Part shown: positions 41,930-50,223 of the stretch, piece by piece | Layout of the letters: each line of letters starts with the position of its first letter | How positions within the stretch are numbered: position 1 is the stretch's first letter | Assembly (NCBI RefSeq): GCF_029952525.1 | Contig: NZ_JASAOF010000016.1 | Span: 1 to 64,000, forward strand | Source: Saccharopolyspora ipomoeae | GTDB taxonomy: Bacteria > Actinomycetota > Actinomycetes > Mycobacteriales > Pseudonocardiaceae | Direction of reading: 5' to 3' | Length of the DNA stretch: 64,000 nucleotides | Position numbers and translations under genes: made by a program | Notes under the pieces: generated by a model | Seen by the model: the letters and a program-made list of their open reading frames with translations, nothing else | Databases searched by the model: none | What the model was told of the DNA's origin: nothing

Positions 41930-42727
41930 TCAGGTGAACAGTCGGTTCAGCTCGACCGCGAGCCCGTCGTCGGCGACGGTGCCGATGGTGGCGTCGGCGG
42001 CGGCGCGCAGGTCGAGCGGCGCCTGCCCCATCGCCACGCCGCGGGCCGCCCAGCTCAGCATCTCGAAGTCGTTGGTGCCGTCGCCTGCGGCGAAGGTGCG
42101 ATCCGGGGCGATGCCGAGTTCGGTGCGCAGCTTCTCCAGCGCAGCCCCCTTGGACAGGCCCTCGGGGACGACGGTGACCCAGGGCTCGTAGGTGTCGACG
42201 GTGATGGCGCACTGCGGCAGCCGGACATCGGCGAGGGTGGTGGCGAGCTCGGCCGGGTCGCGGCCGGTCCACTCGGCGATGAGCCGGGGCACGGGTGCGG
42301 CGGTGAGCTCGTCGAGCGGCGTGAGCCGCTGCGGCCCGTGCAGCTTCTCGGGGTCGAACGGTGCGGAGACGAGGTTGCCGACGCCGACGTCCTCGGCGGC
42401 GTAGATGCTGCCGGGCAGGTGCTCGCGGAGGGTCCGCAGCACCGGGGTGGCGTCGAAGGACGCGACGGACACGGGTTCGCGCCGCGCCACGTCGACCAGC
42501 ACAGCACCGTTGGAGCACAACGCGAATCCGCTGGTCAGACCCAGTTCGTCGAGCACGGGCACGGTCCCGAGGAAGGTCCGCCCGGTCGCCACGACCAGCT
42601 GCGCACCGCCCTCGGCCGCGCGCCGCACGGCGTCCTTCACCGCTGCGGAGATCGTGTCGGTCTCCGGATCCAGCAGGGTCCCGTCGATGTCCAGGGCGAC
42701 CAGTTCGGGCTTGAAGTCAGCGCTCAC
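41930..42727 (-). CDS. HAD-superfamily phosphatase, Cof subfamily
   Basis: A 265-residue Cof/IIB-type HAD enzyme. Motif I is LVALDIDGTLLDPET (nucleophile Asp), motif II VVATGRTF, the cap covers about 85-190, motif III Lys in PEGLSKGAALEKL, and motif IV FAAGDGTNDFEML. Relatives dephosphorylate sugar phosphates, FMN or PLP. Start GTG at 42727. Family 3 copy C begins 20 bases upstream of the start, in the divergent gap with the dynamin operon. Confidence 0.9.
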   Translation of the reverse strand: MSADFKPELVALDIDGTLLDPETDTISAAVKDAVRRAAEGGAQLVVATGRTFLGTVPVLDELGLTSGFALCSNGAVLVDVARREPVSVASFDATPVLRTLREHLPGSIYAAEDVGVGNLVSAPFDPEKLHGPQRLTPLDELTAAPVPRLIAEWTGRDPAELATTLADVRLPQCAITVDTYEPWVTVVPEGLSKGAALEKLRTELGIAPDRTFAAGDGTNDFEMLSWAARGVAMGQAPLDLRAAADATIGTVADDGLAVELNRLFT

Positions 42728-42746
42728 CCGTGCAGGCTATCCGCGC

Positions 42747-42801
42747 GTCGAAAACCGCGGTTTTCATCGCGCGAATGCAGCGGTTCTCGTCGCGGGGGCG
42801 G
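42747..42801. repeat. Dispersed repeat family 3, copy C
   Basis: GTCGAAAACCGCGGTTTTCA, then TCGCGCGAATGCAGCGGTTC, TCGTC and GGGGGCGG. Unlike the other copies it lies in a divergent promoter region, immediately upstream of the HAD gene. Confidence 0.75.
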
Positions 42802-42914
42802 CGGGGTGGGGTGGTCCTGCGCGGAGTGGGGGTTGCGGGTGGGGGTGGCGTGGCAGGATGGGGCGGGTGGATTCCCCGGACGTCCGGAATGTCTGAGTTC
42901 ATCGGAAGGGCATC

Positions 42915-44435
42915 GTGAACACGGCACCCGAGCAGCGCTGGGCAGGCCCGTTGTCGGCTGCCGTGGCGCGGTTGTGCGCGGAGTTGCAGCCCCGGGTGTC
43001 CGAGCGCACCGCCGAGGGGTTCGGCGAAGTGTTGCACCGGCTCGGAGCGCCGCTGCAGGTCGCGGTGGCCGGTCGGATCAAGTCCGGCAAGTCGACCCTG
43101 GTCAACGCGTTGATCGGGAGGCGGGTGGCGCCCACCGACGTCGGTGAGTGCACTCGGCTGGTCACCCGGTTCCAGTACGGGACGGTCGACCGCGTCGAGG
43201 TCGTGTTCCACGACGGGCGCAGGCAGACCGTGCCGTTCGACCCCACCGGGGGCATCCCCGCCGACCTGGGCGTGGACTTCGACGAGGTCTCCCACCTGGA
43301 GGCCTACCTGACCAACGCCGTGCTGCGCGATCTCACGGTGATCGACACCCCGGGCCTGGGTTCGCTGGACTCCGACTCGGTCGCGCGCACCGAGCAGGCG
43401 CTCGGGACCCAACAGCTCGATCCGGTCTCGCGCGATGCCGTGATCGGCGCCGAGGCCGTGCTCTACGTGGTCACCCAGGGCGTGCGGGCCGACGACGAGC
43501 AGGCGCTGGCCGCCTTCACCGCCGCCACCGCCAGCCGCGAGGCCGGTCCGGTGAACGCGATCGCGCTGCTCAACAAGGCCGACATGATCGAGGCCGACAG
43601 CGTCGAGGGCTCCGGCGACGAGCTGTGGAAGGCCGCCGAGATCCTGGCCGCCAAGCAGTCCGCGCTGCTCAAGCCGAAGGTCGCCGACGTGCTCCCGGTG
43701 ATCGGGCTGCTCGCCGAGACCGCCGAGACCGGCGGGTTCACCGCGCCCGACGCCGAAGCGCTGCGCTCGCTGGCCAAGCTCGACGAGGACACGCGGGAGA
43801 CGCTGCTGCTGTCGGCGGACCTGTTCACCAGCTGGGAGTGCGAGGTCCCGGCGGGCACCCGGACCCAGCTGCTGGAGCGGATGGACCTGCACGGCGTGCG
43901 CTGCGCGCTGGAGGCGCTGGACGCCGAGCCCGACATCACGGCGGGGGAGCTGCGGCGCCGCATCCGCGACGCCTCGGGCCTGGCGTCCGTGCTGAGCAGG
44001 CTGGACTCGGTGTTCCGGGTTCGCGCGGACGGGATCAAGGCGGCCGCCGCGCTCGCGTCGATCACCGCCCTCTCGCAGGCCTCCGGCGATCGCGACGAGC
44101 GGCGCGAGGTGCACGACGCGATCGAGGGCCTGCTGGCCCGGCCGGAGGCCCACCAGCTGCGCGTCCTGGAGGCGTTGACGCTGGTCGCGGCCGGTGCGGT
44201 GGAGATGCCCCCGGACCTGGCCGACGAGGTCATGCGGGTCGGCAGCAGCACCGATCCCGGCGAGCAGCTGGGCGGTCCCGGCCTGCCGCAGGCCGAGCTG
44301 ACCGACCTCGCGCTGGAGCGCGCCAACTGGTGGCGCTCGTTCTCCTCGTTCGGTGCCACGCCCGCCCAGAGTCGGGTCGCGCACGTGGTGCACCGGGCCT
44401 ACTTCCTGATCTGGCAGCAACTGCGAACCAGGTGA
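42915..44435 (+). CDS. Dynamin-family GTPase (first of the operon)
   Basis: A 506-residue bacterial dynamin-like protein. G1 is AGRIKSGKST (about 52-61), G2 Thr near TRLVTRFQYG, G3 VIDTPGLGSLD (about 142-152) and G4 LNKADM (near 220). The rest is helical, as in the stalk of dynamin-like proteins, without an obvious membrane span. Actinobacterial dynamin pairs (such as Streptomyces DynA/DynB or mycobacterial IniA/IniC) act in septation or membrane repair. It overlaps the next gene by GTGA. GTG start with GGAAGGG upstream. Confidence 0.9.
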   Translation: MNTAPEQRWAGPLSAAVARLCAELQPRVSERTAEGFGEVLHRLGAPLQVAVAGRIKSGKSTLVNALIGRRVAPTDVGECTRLVTRFQYGTVDRVEVVFHDGRRQTVPFDPTGGIPADLGVDFDEVSHLEAYLTNAVLRDLTVIDTPGLGSLDSDSVARTEQALGTQQLDPVSRDAVIGAEAVLYVVTQGVRADDEQALAAFTAATASREAGPVNAIALLNKADMIEADSVEGSGDELWKAAEILAAKQSALLKPKVADVLPVIGLLAETAETGGFTAPDAEALRSLAKLDEDTRETLLLSADLFTSWECEVPAGTRTQLLERMDLHGVRCALEALDAEPDITAGELRRRIRDASGLASVLSRLDSVFRVRADGIKAAAALASITALSQASGDRDERREVHDAIEGLLARPEAHQLRVLEALTLVAAGAVEMPPDLADEVMRVGSSTDPGEQLGGPGLPQAELTDLALERANWWRSFSSFGATPAQSRVAHVVHRAYFLIWQQLRTR

Positions 44436-44899
44436 TCACCGTGCGGAGCTGGAGGCGGTCCAAGAAGTCACCCGAAAGCGGAACCGAGGTCCTTTCGGGT
44501 CCGTCTGATCCCCACGAGACCGCCGAACAGGCCTCCGACGCAGACGCCGATCAGGGGACAGACATGACCGCCGTGACCAGCGAAACCGTCATCGACCCGC
44601 TCGAACAGGCGCTGACCGACCGCGCCGCGCTGATCCAGCTGTGCGTGTACGCCGTGGACCGGGCCCGCAGCGCGGGCGTGGCCGAACGGCTCGCGGACGG
44701 CCTCACCGGCATCGGCGTCACCGCGCTGCGCCCCGACGGCGAGCGCTTCGACCCGGGCCTGCACGAGGCCGGCGGCACCCTGCCCACCGACGATCCCGAG
44801 CTCGACGGCGTCATCGCCGAGACCGAGCTGCTCGGCTTCGCCGACCGGGACCGCGTGCTGCGCACCCCGGTCGTGACCGTCTACCAGCTGCGCAGGTGA
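44432..44899 (+). CDS. GrpE-like protein linking two dynamin genes
   Basis: Up to 155 residues. The C-terminal half is GrpE-head-like: GITALRPDGERFDPGLHEAG pattern (here GVTALRPDGERFDPGLHEAG), TDDPELDGVIAETELLGFAD, RDRVLRTPVVTVYQLRR. The N-terminal half is basic then acidic and unlike the long GrpE helices, so it may bind an Hsp70-like partner encoded elsewhere. Start choice is open: GTG 44432 overlaps the dynamin stop (GTGA), GTG 44441, or ATG 44564, which has AGGGGACAG before it. The next dynamin gene starts 37 bases on. Confidence 0.8.
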   Translation: MITVRSWRRSKKSPESGTEVLSGPSDPHETAEQASDADADQGTDMTAVTSETVIDPLEQALTDRAALIQLCVYAVDRARSAGVAERLADGLTGIGVTALRPDGERFDPGLHEAGGTLPTDDPELDGVIAETELLGFADRDRVLRTPVVTVYQLRR

Positions 44900-44936
44900 A
44901 CCGGTACCGTCGCCTGGGACCTACCGAGAGGACGGC

Positions 44937-46784
44937 ATGACCACGGCGCCTGGTGTTGCTGCCGCCGCGCTCCCGCAGCAGGTCAAGCAGACCCGGGACA
45001 AGCTGCTCGGGTTCCTGCGCGAGGCGGACCCGACCGCGTTCGAGTGGGTCGAGCAGGTCCGCCGCAGCCGCCCCGGCACGCCCAGCGCGGTCGTCGTCGG
45101 CGAGACCAACCGCGGCAAGAGCTCGCTGGTCAACGCGCTGCTGGAGCACCCGAACCTCTCGCCGGTGGACGCCGACGTCGCCACCAGCACCTACCTGCGG
45201 TTCGAGCACGGCGAGCAGTGGTCCGCCCAGGCCTGCTACCCCGGCCAGCAGGACCCGGTGCCGTTCGACCTCGACGAGCTGCCGAACTGGACCAGCGCCG
45301 ACCGCGACCTGCCCGAAGGACAGCTGCCGCCCCGCTACGTGCGGGTCACCGCGCCGCTGGCGGAGCTGACCGAGCTGATGCTCGTCGACACCCCCGGGGT
45401 CGGCGGGCTGGAGGAGCTGCACGGCGAGCTGGCCCGCGAGGCGGCGGTGTCGGCGACCGCGCTGCTGTTCGTCGTCGACGCCTCGTCCCCGTTCACCCGC
45501 GGCGAGCTGGAGTTCCTGCAGCAGGTCGGCGAACGCGTCGAGACCGTGGTGTTCGCGCTGGCCAAGACCGATCAGCACCGCGGCTGGCGGCAGGTGCTCG
45601 CCGAGGACCGCAGGCTGCTGGCCGAGCACGCGCCCCGGTTCGCCGAGGTGCCGATCTTCCCGGTCTCCGCCCGCCTGCACCTGCGCGCCGCGCAGGCCCC
45701 GGATTCGGCCAACGCCGAGCTGCTGCGCGGCAAGTCCGGCGTGGTGGAGCTGCGCGAGGAGCTGCAGCGGCTGATCGCCGGCCGGTCGGCGATGCTCGGC
45801 GAGGCCAACACGATGCGCGCGCTGTCGACCGTGCTCGGCGAGCTCACCGCGACCCTGGAGGCCGAGAAGCGGGCGCTGACCGTCGGCGAGGACGAGGCCG
45901 AGTCGCTGCGCGCCCGCCGCGACGAGCTCAGCACCGCCCGCCGCTCCTCGACCCGGGGCTGGCAGGTCAAGCTGCGCGGCGAGATCCAGCGGACCCGGGT
46001 GGAGGTCAGCCACGAGGTGTCGCGGCAGGTCCGCGACGTGCAGAACTGGTTCCGCCGGTCCATCGACGGCGCCGCCCGCAAGGAGATCGACGACCTGCCC
46101 CGCCAGGTCGACATCGCGCTGCAGATGGCCTCGACCCGAATCGCCGCGACGCTGTCGACGCGCCTGGCGGCGGTGGCCGAGCAGGCCCTCAACGACCTGT
46201 TCTCCGCCGAGGAGCTGGACGTGATCCGCTCGCAGTTCGCGCGCGGCGCGCAAGCTCCGATCCAGCTGCGCCCGCCGGACCGGCGTCCGCCCACCGCCGA
46301 GGACAAGCTGCTGGTGTTCATGGGCGTCTCCGGCGGTCTCGGCATCGGTCGCGCGGCGGCGATGCCGCTGGCCGGGCTGGGCGTGGCGACGCTGAACCCG
46401 GTGGTGCTGCCGGTGACGATCGTGCTCGGCCTGAGCGCGGGTTGGTGGCTTGCCCGCACCCGCAAGCACGCGGCCGACAAGCAGCACCTCAAGCAGTGGC
46501 TCACCGATGCCATCGCCGACGCCCGCTCGGCCCTGGACCAGCTGGTCGCCGAGCAGCTCATCGAGGCCGAGCAGCAGCTCTCGCTGGCCCTGGACGAGGC
46601 GCTGACCAGGCGGATCGAGGCGATCGACGCCGAGCTCCGGGACGTCGACAAGGCCCTGAAGATGGACGCCGCCGAGCGCAGCCGCCGGTTGCAGACGGTC
46701 GATCGGCGCCTCACCGAGTCCTCCTCCGGCCGCGAGCGCGCCGAGCACCTGCTCTCCGCGATCCGCAACCTCCGCGATTCCTGA
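44937..46784 (+). CDS. Dynamin-family GTPase (second of the operon)
   Basis: A 615-residue dynamin-like protein: G1 VVGETNRGKSSLVNALLE (about 53-70), G3 MLVDTPGVGGLEEL, G4 ALAKTDQH. Long helical stalk (about 270-450) and a hydrophobic hairpin at about 455-490 (GIGRAAAMPLAGLGVATLNP, then VLPVTIVLGLSAGWWLA) that should insert in the membrane, followed by a helical return. The first dynamin of the operon lacks such a span, so the pair is asymmetric. Good AGAGGACGGC before the ATG. Confidence 0.92.
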   Translation: MTTAPGVAAAALPQQVKQTRDKLLGFLREADPTAFEWVEQVRRSRPGTPSAVVVGETNRGKSSLVNALLEHPNLSPVDADVATSTYLRFEHGEQWSAQACYPGQQDPVPFDLDELPNWTSADRDLPEGQLPPRYVRVTAPLAELTELMLVDTPGVGGLEELHGELAREAAVSATALLFVVDASSPFTRGELEFLQQVGERVETVVFALAKTDQHRGWRQVLAEDRRLLAEHAPRFAEVPIFPVSARLHLRAAQAPDSANAELLRGKSGVVELREELQRLIAGRSAMLGEANTMRALSTVLGELTATLEAEKRALTVGEDEAESLRARRDELSTARRSSTRGWQVKLRGEIQRTRVEVSHEVSRQVRDVQNWFRRSIDGAARKEIDDLPRQVDIALQMASTRIAATLSTRLAAVAEQALNDLFSAEELDVIRSQFARGAQAPIQLRPPDRRPPTAEDKLLVFMGVSGGLGIGRAAAMPLAGLGVATLNPVVLPVTIVLGLSAGWWLARTRKHAADKQHLKQWLTDAIADARSALDQLVAEQLIEAEQQLSLALDEALTRRIEAIDAELRDVDKALKMDAAERSRRLQTVDRRLTESSSGRERAEHLLSAIRNLRDS

Positions 46785-46828
46785 CCCGCTCAACCCCAGG
46801 TCAGGGGCCCCGCACCCGGGTGGTGATC

Positions 46829-46873
46829 GCGATTTCAACGGAAATCGGAACCCTGATCTCCGTTGAAATCGGG
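46829..46873. repeat. Dispersed palindromic repeat family 2, copy C
   Basis: GCGATTTCAACGGAAATCGG, AACCCT, then GATCTCCGTTGAAATCGGG. This copy has the best-kept twin palindromes, GATTTC-N4-GAAATC on the left. It lies 44 bases after the dynamin stop codon. Confidence 0.82.
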
Positions 46874-46965
46874 TTCTCCCGGACGACGGGTTCTTCCGGG
46901 TGGGAACCTGGGGGTTCTACGCTGCGTCCAAAGGTTCGCAGGTGAAGGCGGCGGAGGGTGCCGAC

Positions 46966-47703
46966 GTGTACATCGAGGAGACCGGGGCCGGGGACGGGGA
47001 CATCAAGGTCACCGTCGACGGCGAGGAGTACACCGCCGAGGCCAACTACGACCTCGACGGCGACGGCCTGGACGAGACGGTCGCGGTGATGACCGACGAC
47101 GGCTACGTCGCCTACATCGACGACAACGCCGACGGCCACGCCGACCTGATGCAGACCATCACCGCCGACGGGCAGGTCCTCGACCAGGCGCGGTTCCACG
47201 CCGACAGCGGCGAGTGGACGGCGGAGGCCCCGCAGCAGAACCCCGGCGGCGCCGAGGAGCACGCCGACGACGACAAGCAGATGGTCGTCGACACCCCGCA
47301 GGGAGACGTGCAGGTCGGACCGGCCACCGAGGACACCAACTCCGACGGGGTCGCCGACACCGCGGTCGTGCAGTCCGAGAACGGCAACACCGTGATGCTC
47401 ACCGACGTCGACGGCGACGGAGCCGCGGACCAGGTCGTCGAGATCACCCAGACCGGCGACGTGACGATCTCGCACCACACCGGCGAGGGCGAGTGGACCG
47501 TGGTCGAGCAGGGCCGGATCGGCGACAACGGCCAGTACGCGCCGAACCGGGCGGCCTCGGCCACCGACGACACGACCTGGACCTTCGACGAACCCGAGTT
47601 CCAGCCCCACCCCCAAGCGCCCCCGCCGCCGGCCGACGCGGCCGTCCCGGAGATCTGCGAGGGCGAGCCGGCGAGTTCCGGAAAGGACGACTCCTGGGTG
47701 TGA
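46966..47703 (+). CDS. Acidic protein with EF-hand/thrombospondin-type Ca-binding repeats (DUF6802-like)
   Basis: A 245-residue, very acidic protein. Repeated D-x-D-x-D-G loops are visible: YDLDGDGLDETVAVMTDDGY, IDDNADGHADLM, DTNSDGVADTAVVQ, TDVDGDGAADQVV. Such loops bind calcium. No signal peptide is seen from any start, although a Pro-rich C-terminus and a lone cysteine near the end hint at an envelope role. GTG 46966 is chosen since GGAGGG lies seven bases before it and a TACGCT -10 precedes; GTG 46942 or 46900 are alternatives. Confidence 0.78.
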   Translation: MYIEETGAGDGDIKVTVDGEEYTAEANYDLDGDGLDETVAVMTDDGYVAYIDDNADGHADLMQTITADGQVLDQARFHADSGEWTAEAPQQNPGGAEEHADDDKQMVVDTPQGDVQVGPATEDTNSDGVADTAVVQSENGNTVMLTDVDGDGAADQVVEITQTGDVTISHHTGEGEWTVVEQGRIGDNGQYAPNRAASATDDTTWTFDEPEFQPHPQAPPPPADAAVPEICEGEPASSGKDDSWV

Positions 47704-47744
47704 CCCCGGGTCGCGCAATTCGCGACGGAATGTGAGTTCACCAC

Positions 47745-47783
47745 CCGCCCGTGGCCCGATTCTCAGGCCATCGGGCGGTTTTT
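47745..47783 (+). terminator. Intrinsic terminator
   Basis: CCGCCCG-TGGCC (47745-47756) pairs with GGCCA-TCGGGCGG (47766-47778, one bulged A), followed by TTTTTC. A smaller TCGCG/CGCGA hairpin lies just before. Confidence 0.75.
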
Positions 47784-48030
47784 CATTCCGCTGTTCCGCG
47801 AGCGGCAACCGCCATTCGGCGGCTGTCTGCGGTTCACCGGTCGTTCGCACTGCTGTCCGCTTCGCCGGAAAATCTGGCACCTCACGCGCGCCCGGCGACG
47901 GGATTTCCGTGACGAGCGGAGAAGAAGTGCGAACTGAATCGATTCCCTTATCGTTCCTGTGAGAGAACCGACAACCCCGATCTTCATTGCGCGCCGTTAT
48001 CCCCGTTAGCCTCGTTGCATCCCTTTTCCA

Positions 48031-48059
48031 CTTCGCCCGGCTCTCCGGGCCGGGCGAAG
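48031..48059 (+). promoter_or_regulatory. Leader hairpin before pckG
   Basis: CTTCGCCCGGC (48031-48041) pairs perfectly with GCCGGGCGAAG (48049-48059), about 78 bases before the pckG start codon. No U-tract follows, so it is more likely an mRNA structure than a terminator. Confidence 0.45.
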
Positions 48060-48137
48060 CGTTCCCTGCAAACGTCGGCGGGCAGCCCCGTCGGCGACCA
48101 ATCCGGGCTGTGGCGCCCAGTCAGGAGACACGTCGCG

Positions 48138-49955
48138 ATGACCGCAGTGACCATCCCCGGTCTCGACCAGGCCCCGACCGAGCACGAGCGCCTGTTGTCG
48201 TGGGTGCGAGAGGTCGCGGAGCTGACCACACCCGATCGCGTGGTGTGGTGTGACGGTTCGCAGGACGAGTGGACGCGACTGACCGACCGCCTCGTCGAGG
48301 CCGGCACCTTCACGCGTCTCGACAAGAAGCCGAACTCGTTCTACGCGGCGTCGGACCCGTCCGACGTGGCGCGGGTCGAGGAGCGGACCTACATCTGCTC
48401 GGTCGAGGAGAAAGACGCCGGGGTCACCAACAACTGGATGGACCCGGCCAAGATGAAGGCCACCATGACCGAGCTCTACCGGGGCTCCATGCGCGGCCGC
48501 ACGATGTACGTCATCCCGTTCTGCATGGGTCCGCTGGGCGCTGAGGAGCCGAAGCTGGGCGTGGAGATCACCGACTCCGAGTACGTCGTGGTCTCGATGC
48601 ACATCATGACCCGGATGGGCGCCAAGGTGCTGGAGCGCCTGGGCACCGACGCCCCGTTCGTCCCCGCGCTGCACTCGGTGGGCGCGCCGCTGGAGCCGGG
48701 CCAGCAGGACGTGCCGTGGCCGTGCAACGACACCAAGTACATCACGCACTTCCCCGAGGAGCGGATGATCTGGAGCTACGGCTCCGGCTACGGCGGCAAC
48801 GCGCTGCTGGGCAAGAAGTGCTACTCGCTGCGCATCGCCTCGGCGATGGCCCGCGACGAGGGCTGGCTCGCCGAGCACATGCTGATCCTCAAGCTGATCT
48901 CCCCGGAGAACAAGGTCCACTACGTGGCGGCCGCGTTCCCCTCCTCGTGCGGCAAGACCAACCTGGCGATGCTGCAGCCGACCATCCCGGGCTGGAAGGT
49001 CGAGACCCTCGGCGACGACATCGCCTGGATGCGCTTCGGCGAGGACGGCCGCCTGTACGCGGTCAACCCCGAGGCCGGCTTCTTCGGCGTCGCGCCGGGC
49101 ACCGACGAGCACACCAACCCGAACGCGATGCGCACCATCGAGAAGGGCAACTCGCTGTTCACCAACGTCGCGCTGACCGACGACGGTGACGTCTGGTGGG
49201 AGGGCATGGGCGGCGAGACGCCCGCGCACCTGACCGACTGGAAGGGCAACGACTGGACCCCGGACAGCGACGTCAAGGCCGCGCACCCGAACTCGCGCTA
49301 CTGCACGCCGATGTCGCAGTGCCCGATCCTGGCGCCGGAGTGGGACGACCCGCAGGGCGTGCCGATCTCGGCGATCCTGTTCGGCGGTCGCCGCAAGACC
49401 ACGGTTCCGCTGGTCAACGAGTCGTTCAACTGGCAGCACGGCGTGTTCATGGGCGCCACCATGTCCTCGGAGACCACCGCCGCGGCCTCCGGCCAGGTCG
49501 GCGTCGTACGTCGCGACCCGATGGCCATGCTGCCGTTCATCGGCTACAACGTCGGCGACTACCTGCAGCACTGGGTGAACACCGGCAAGGACGCGGACGC
49601 CTCCAAGCTGCCGAAGATCTACTACGTCAACTGGTTCCGCCGCGACGAGTCCGGCAAGAAGATCGTGTGGCCGGGCTTCGGCGAGAACTCGCGCGTGCTC
49701 AAGTGGATCGTCGAGCGGCTGGAGGGCAACGCCGCCGCCGTCGACACCCCGATCGGCCGCGTGCCCTCCGCCGACGAGATCGACGTCTCCGGTCTGGACA
49801 CCCCGACCGAGGACATCGAGACCGCGCTCAACGTCGACGTCGACGAGTGGAAGGCGGAGCTGCCGCTGATCCAGGAGTGGTTCGACACCATCGGTGACGA
49901 CCTGCCCACCTCGATGCGCGACGAGTTCGAGGCCCTCAAGCAGCGCCTCGGCTGA
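48138..49955 (+). CDS. pckG: Phosphoenolpyruvate carboxykinase (GTP)
   Basis: A 605-residue GTP-type PEPCK that interconverts oxaloacetate and PEP. Conserved parts: [38 protein letters not shown], the P-loop with the active-site cysteine [35 protein letters not shown] with the metal site, [14 protein letters not shown] and [20 protein letters not shown]. Length fits the family. The ATG at 48138 has CAGGAGAC upstream. Key node of gluconeogenesis; single gene with a structured leader and a terminator downstream. Confidence 0.97.
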   Translation: MTAVTIPGLDQAPTEHERLLSWVREVAELTTPDRVVWCDGSQDEWTRLTDRLVEAGTFTRLDKKPNSFYAASDPSDVARVEERTYICSVEEKDAGVTNNWMDPAKMKATMTELYRGSMRGRTMYVIPFCMGPLGAEEPKLGVEITDSEYVVVSMHIMTRMGAKVLERLGTDAPFVPALHSVGAPLEPGQQDVPWPCNDTKYITHFPEERMIWSYGSGYGGNALLGKKCYSLRIASAMARDEGWLAEHMLILKLISPENKVHYVAAAFPSSCGKTNLAMLQPTIPGWKVETLGDDIAWMRFGEDGRLYAVNPEAGFFGVAPGTDEHTNPNAMRTIEKGNSLFTNVALTDDGDVWWEGMGGETPAHLTDWKGNDWTPDSDVKAAHPNSRYCTPMSQCPILAPEWDDPQGVPISAILFGGRRKTTVPLVNESFNWQHGVFMGATMSSETTAAASGQVGVVRRDPMAMLPFIGYNVGDYLQHWVNTGKDADASKLPKIYYVNWFRRDESGKKIVWPGFGENSRVLKWIVERLEGNAAAVDTPIGRVPSADEIDVSGLDTPTEDIETALNVDVDEWKAELPLIQEWFDTIGDDLPTSMRDEFEALKQRLG

Positions 49956-50013
49956 CGAACCCGGTCGGTGCGCGACCGGTTCGTCGTGGGAAGACCCGGT
50001 CACGCGCCCACCT

Positions 50014-50055
50014 GAAGCGGCGGTTCCCCTCATTCGCGAGGGGGACCGCCGCTTC
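50014..50055 (+). terminator. Hairpin terminator after pckG
   Basis: GAAGCGGCGGTTCCCCTC (50014-50031) pairs with GAGGGGGACCGCCGCTTC (50038-50055) with one bulge, 59 bases after the stop. Confidence 0.75.
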
Positions 50056-50062
50056 GTCGTCG

Positions 50063-50086
50063 GCGAAGTTTTCATGAAAACGTCGC
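50063..50086. repeat. Palindrome, repeat family 4 copy B
   Basis: GCGAAGTTTTCA with TGAAAACGTCGC, one mismatch, sharing the core GAAGTTTTCATGAAAAC with the 34-bp palindrome at 22008. It follows the pckG terminator. Confidence 0.65.
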
Positions 50087-50223
50087 ACCCTCCGAACGTT
50101 CCCGGTTCCTCCGGACTGCGACGCTTGCGATCGACCTGAGATCCGGATCACACTGCTTGGGCAGCTCAAGTCCAATCGTTTGCACAAGTCAGTGATCATG
50201 CGCGTCTCAACGAGGAGAGCTCG

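Larger units (their letters stand above)
47704..48137. other. Intergenic region before pckG
   Basis: 434 bases. A terminator lies at 47745-47783. The stretch 47930-48000 is AT-rich (CTTATCGTTCC) and should hold the pckG promoter. A 16-codon ORF (47959-48009, GTG start, MREPTTPIF) and a leader hairpin (48031-48059) lie before the pckG start; see the finding. Confidence 0.55.

Noticed and set aside
43148..44431. Open frame continuing upstream of the GrpE-like gene
   Set aside because: It overlaps the first dynamin gene in another frame and is Arg/Ala/Gly-rich noise; the GrpE-like gene starts at or after the GTGA overlap.
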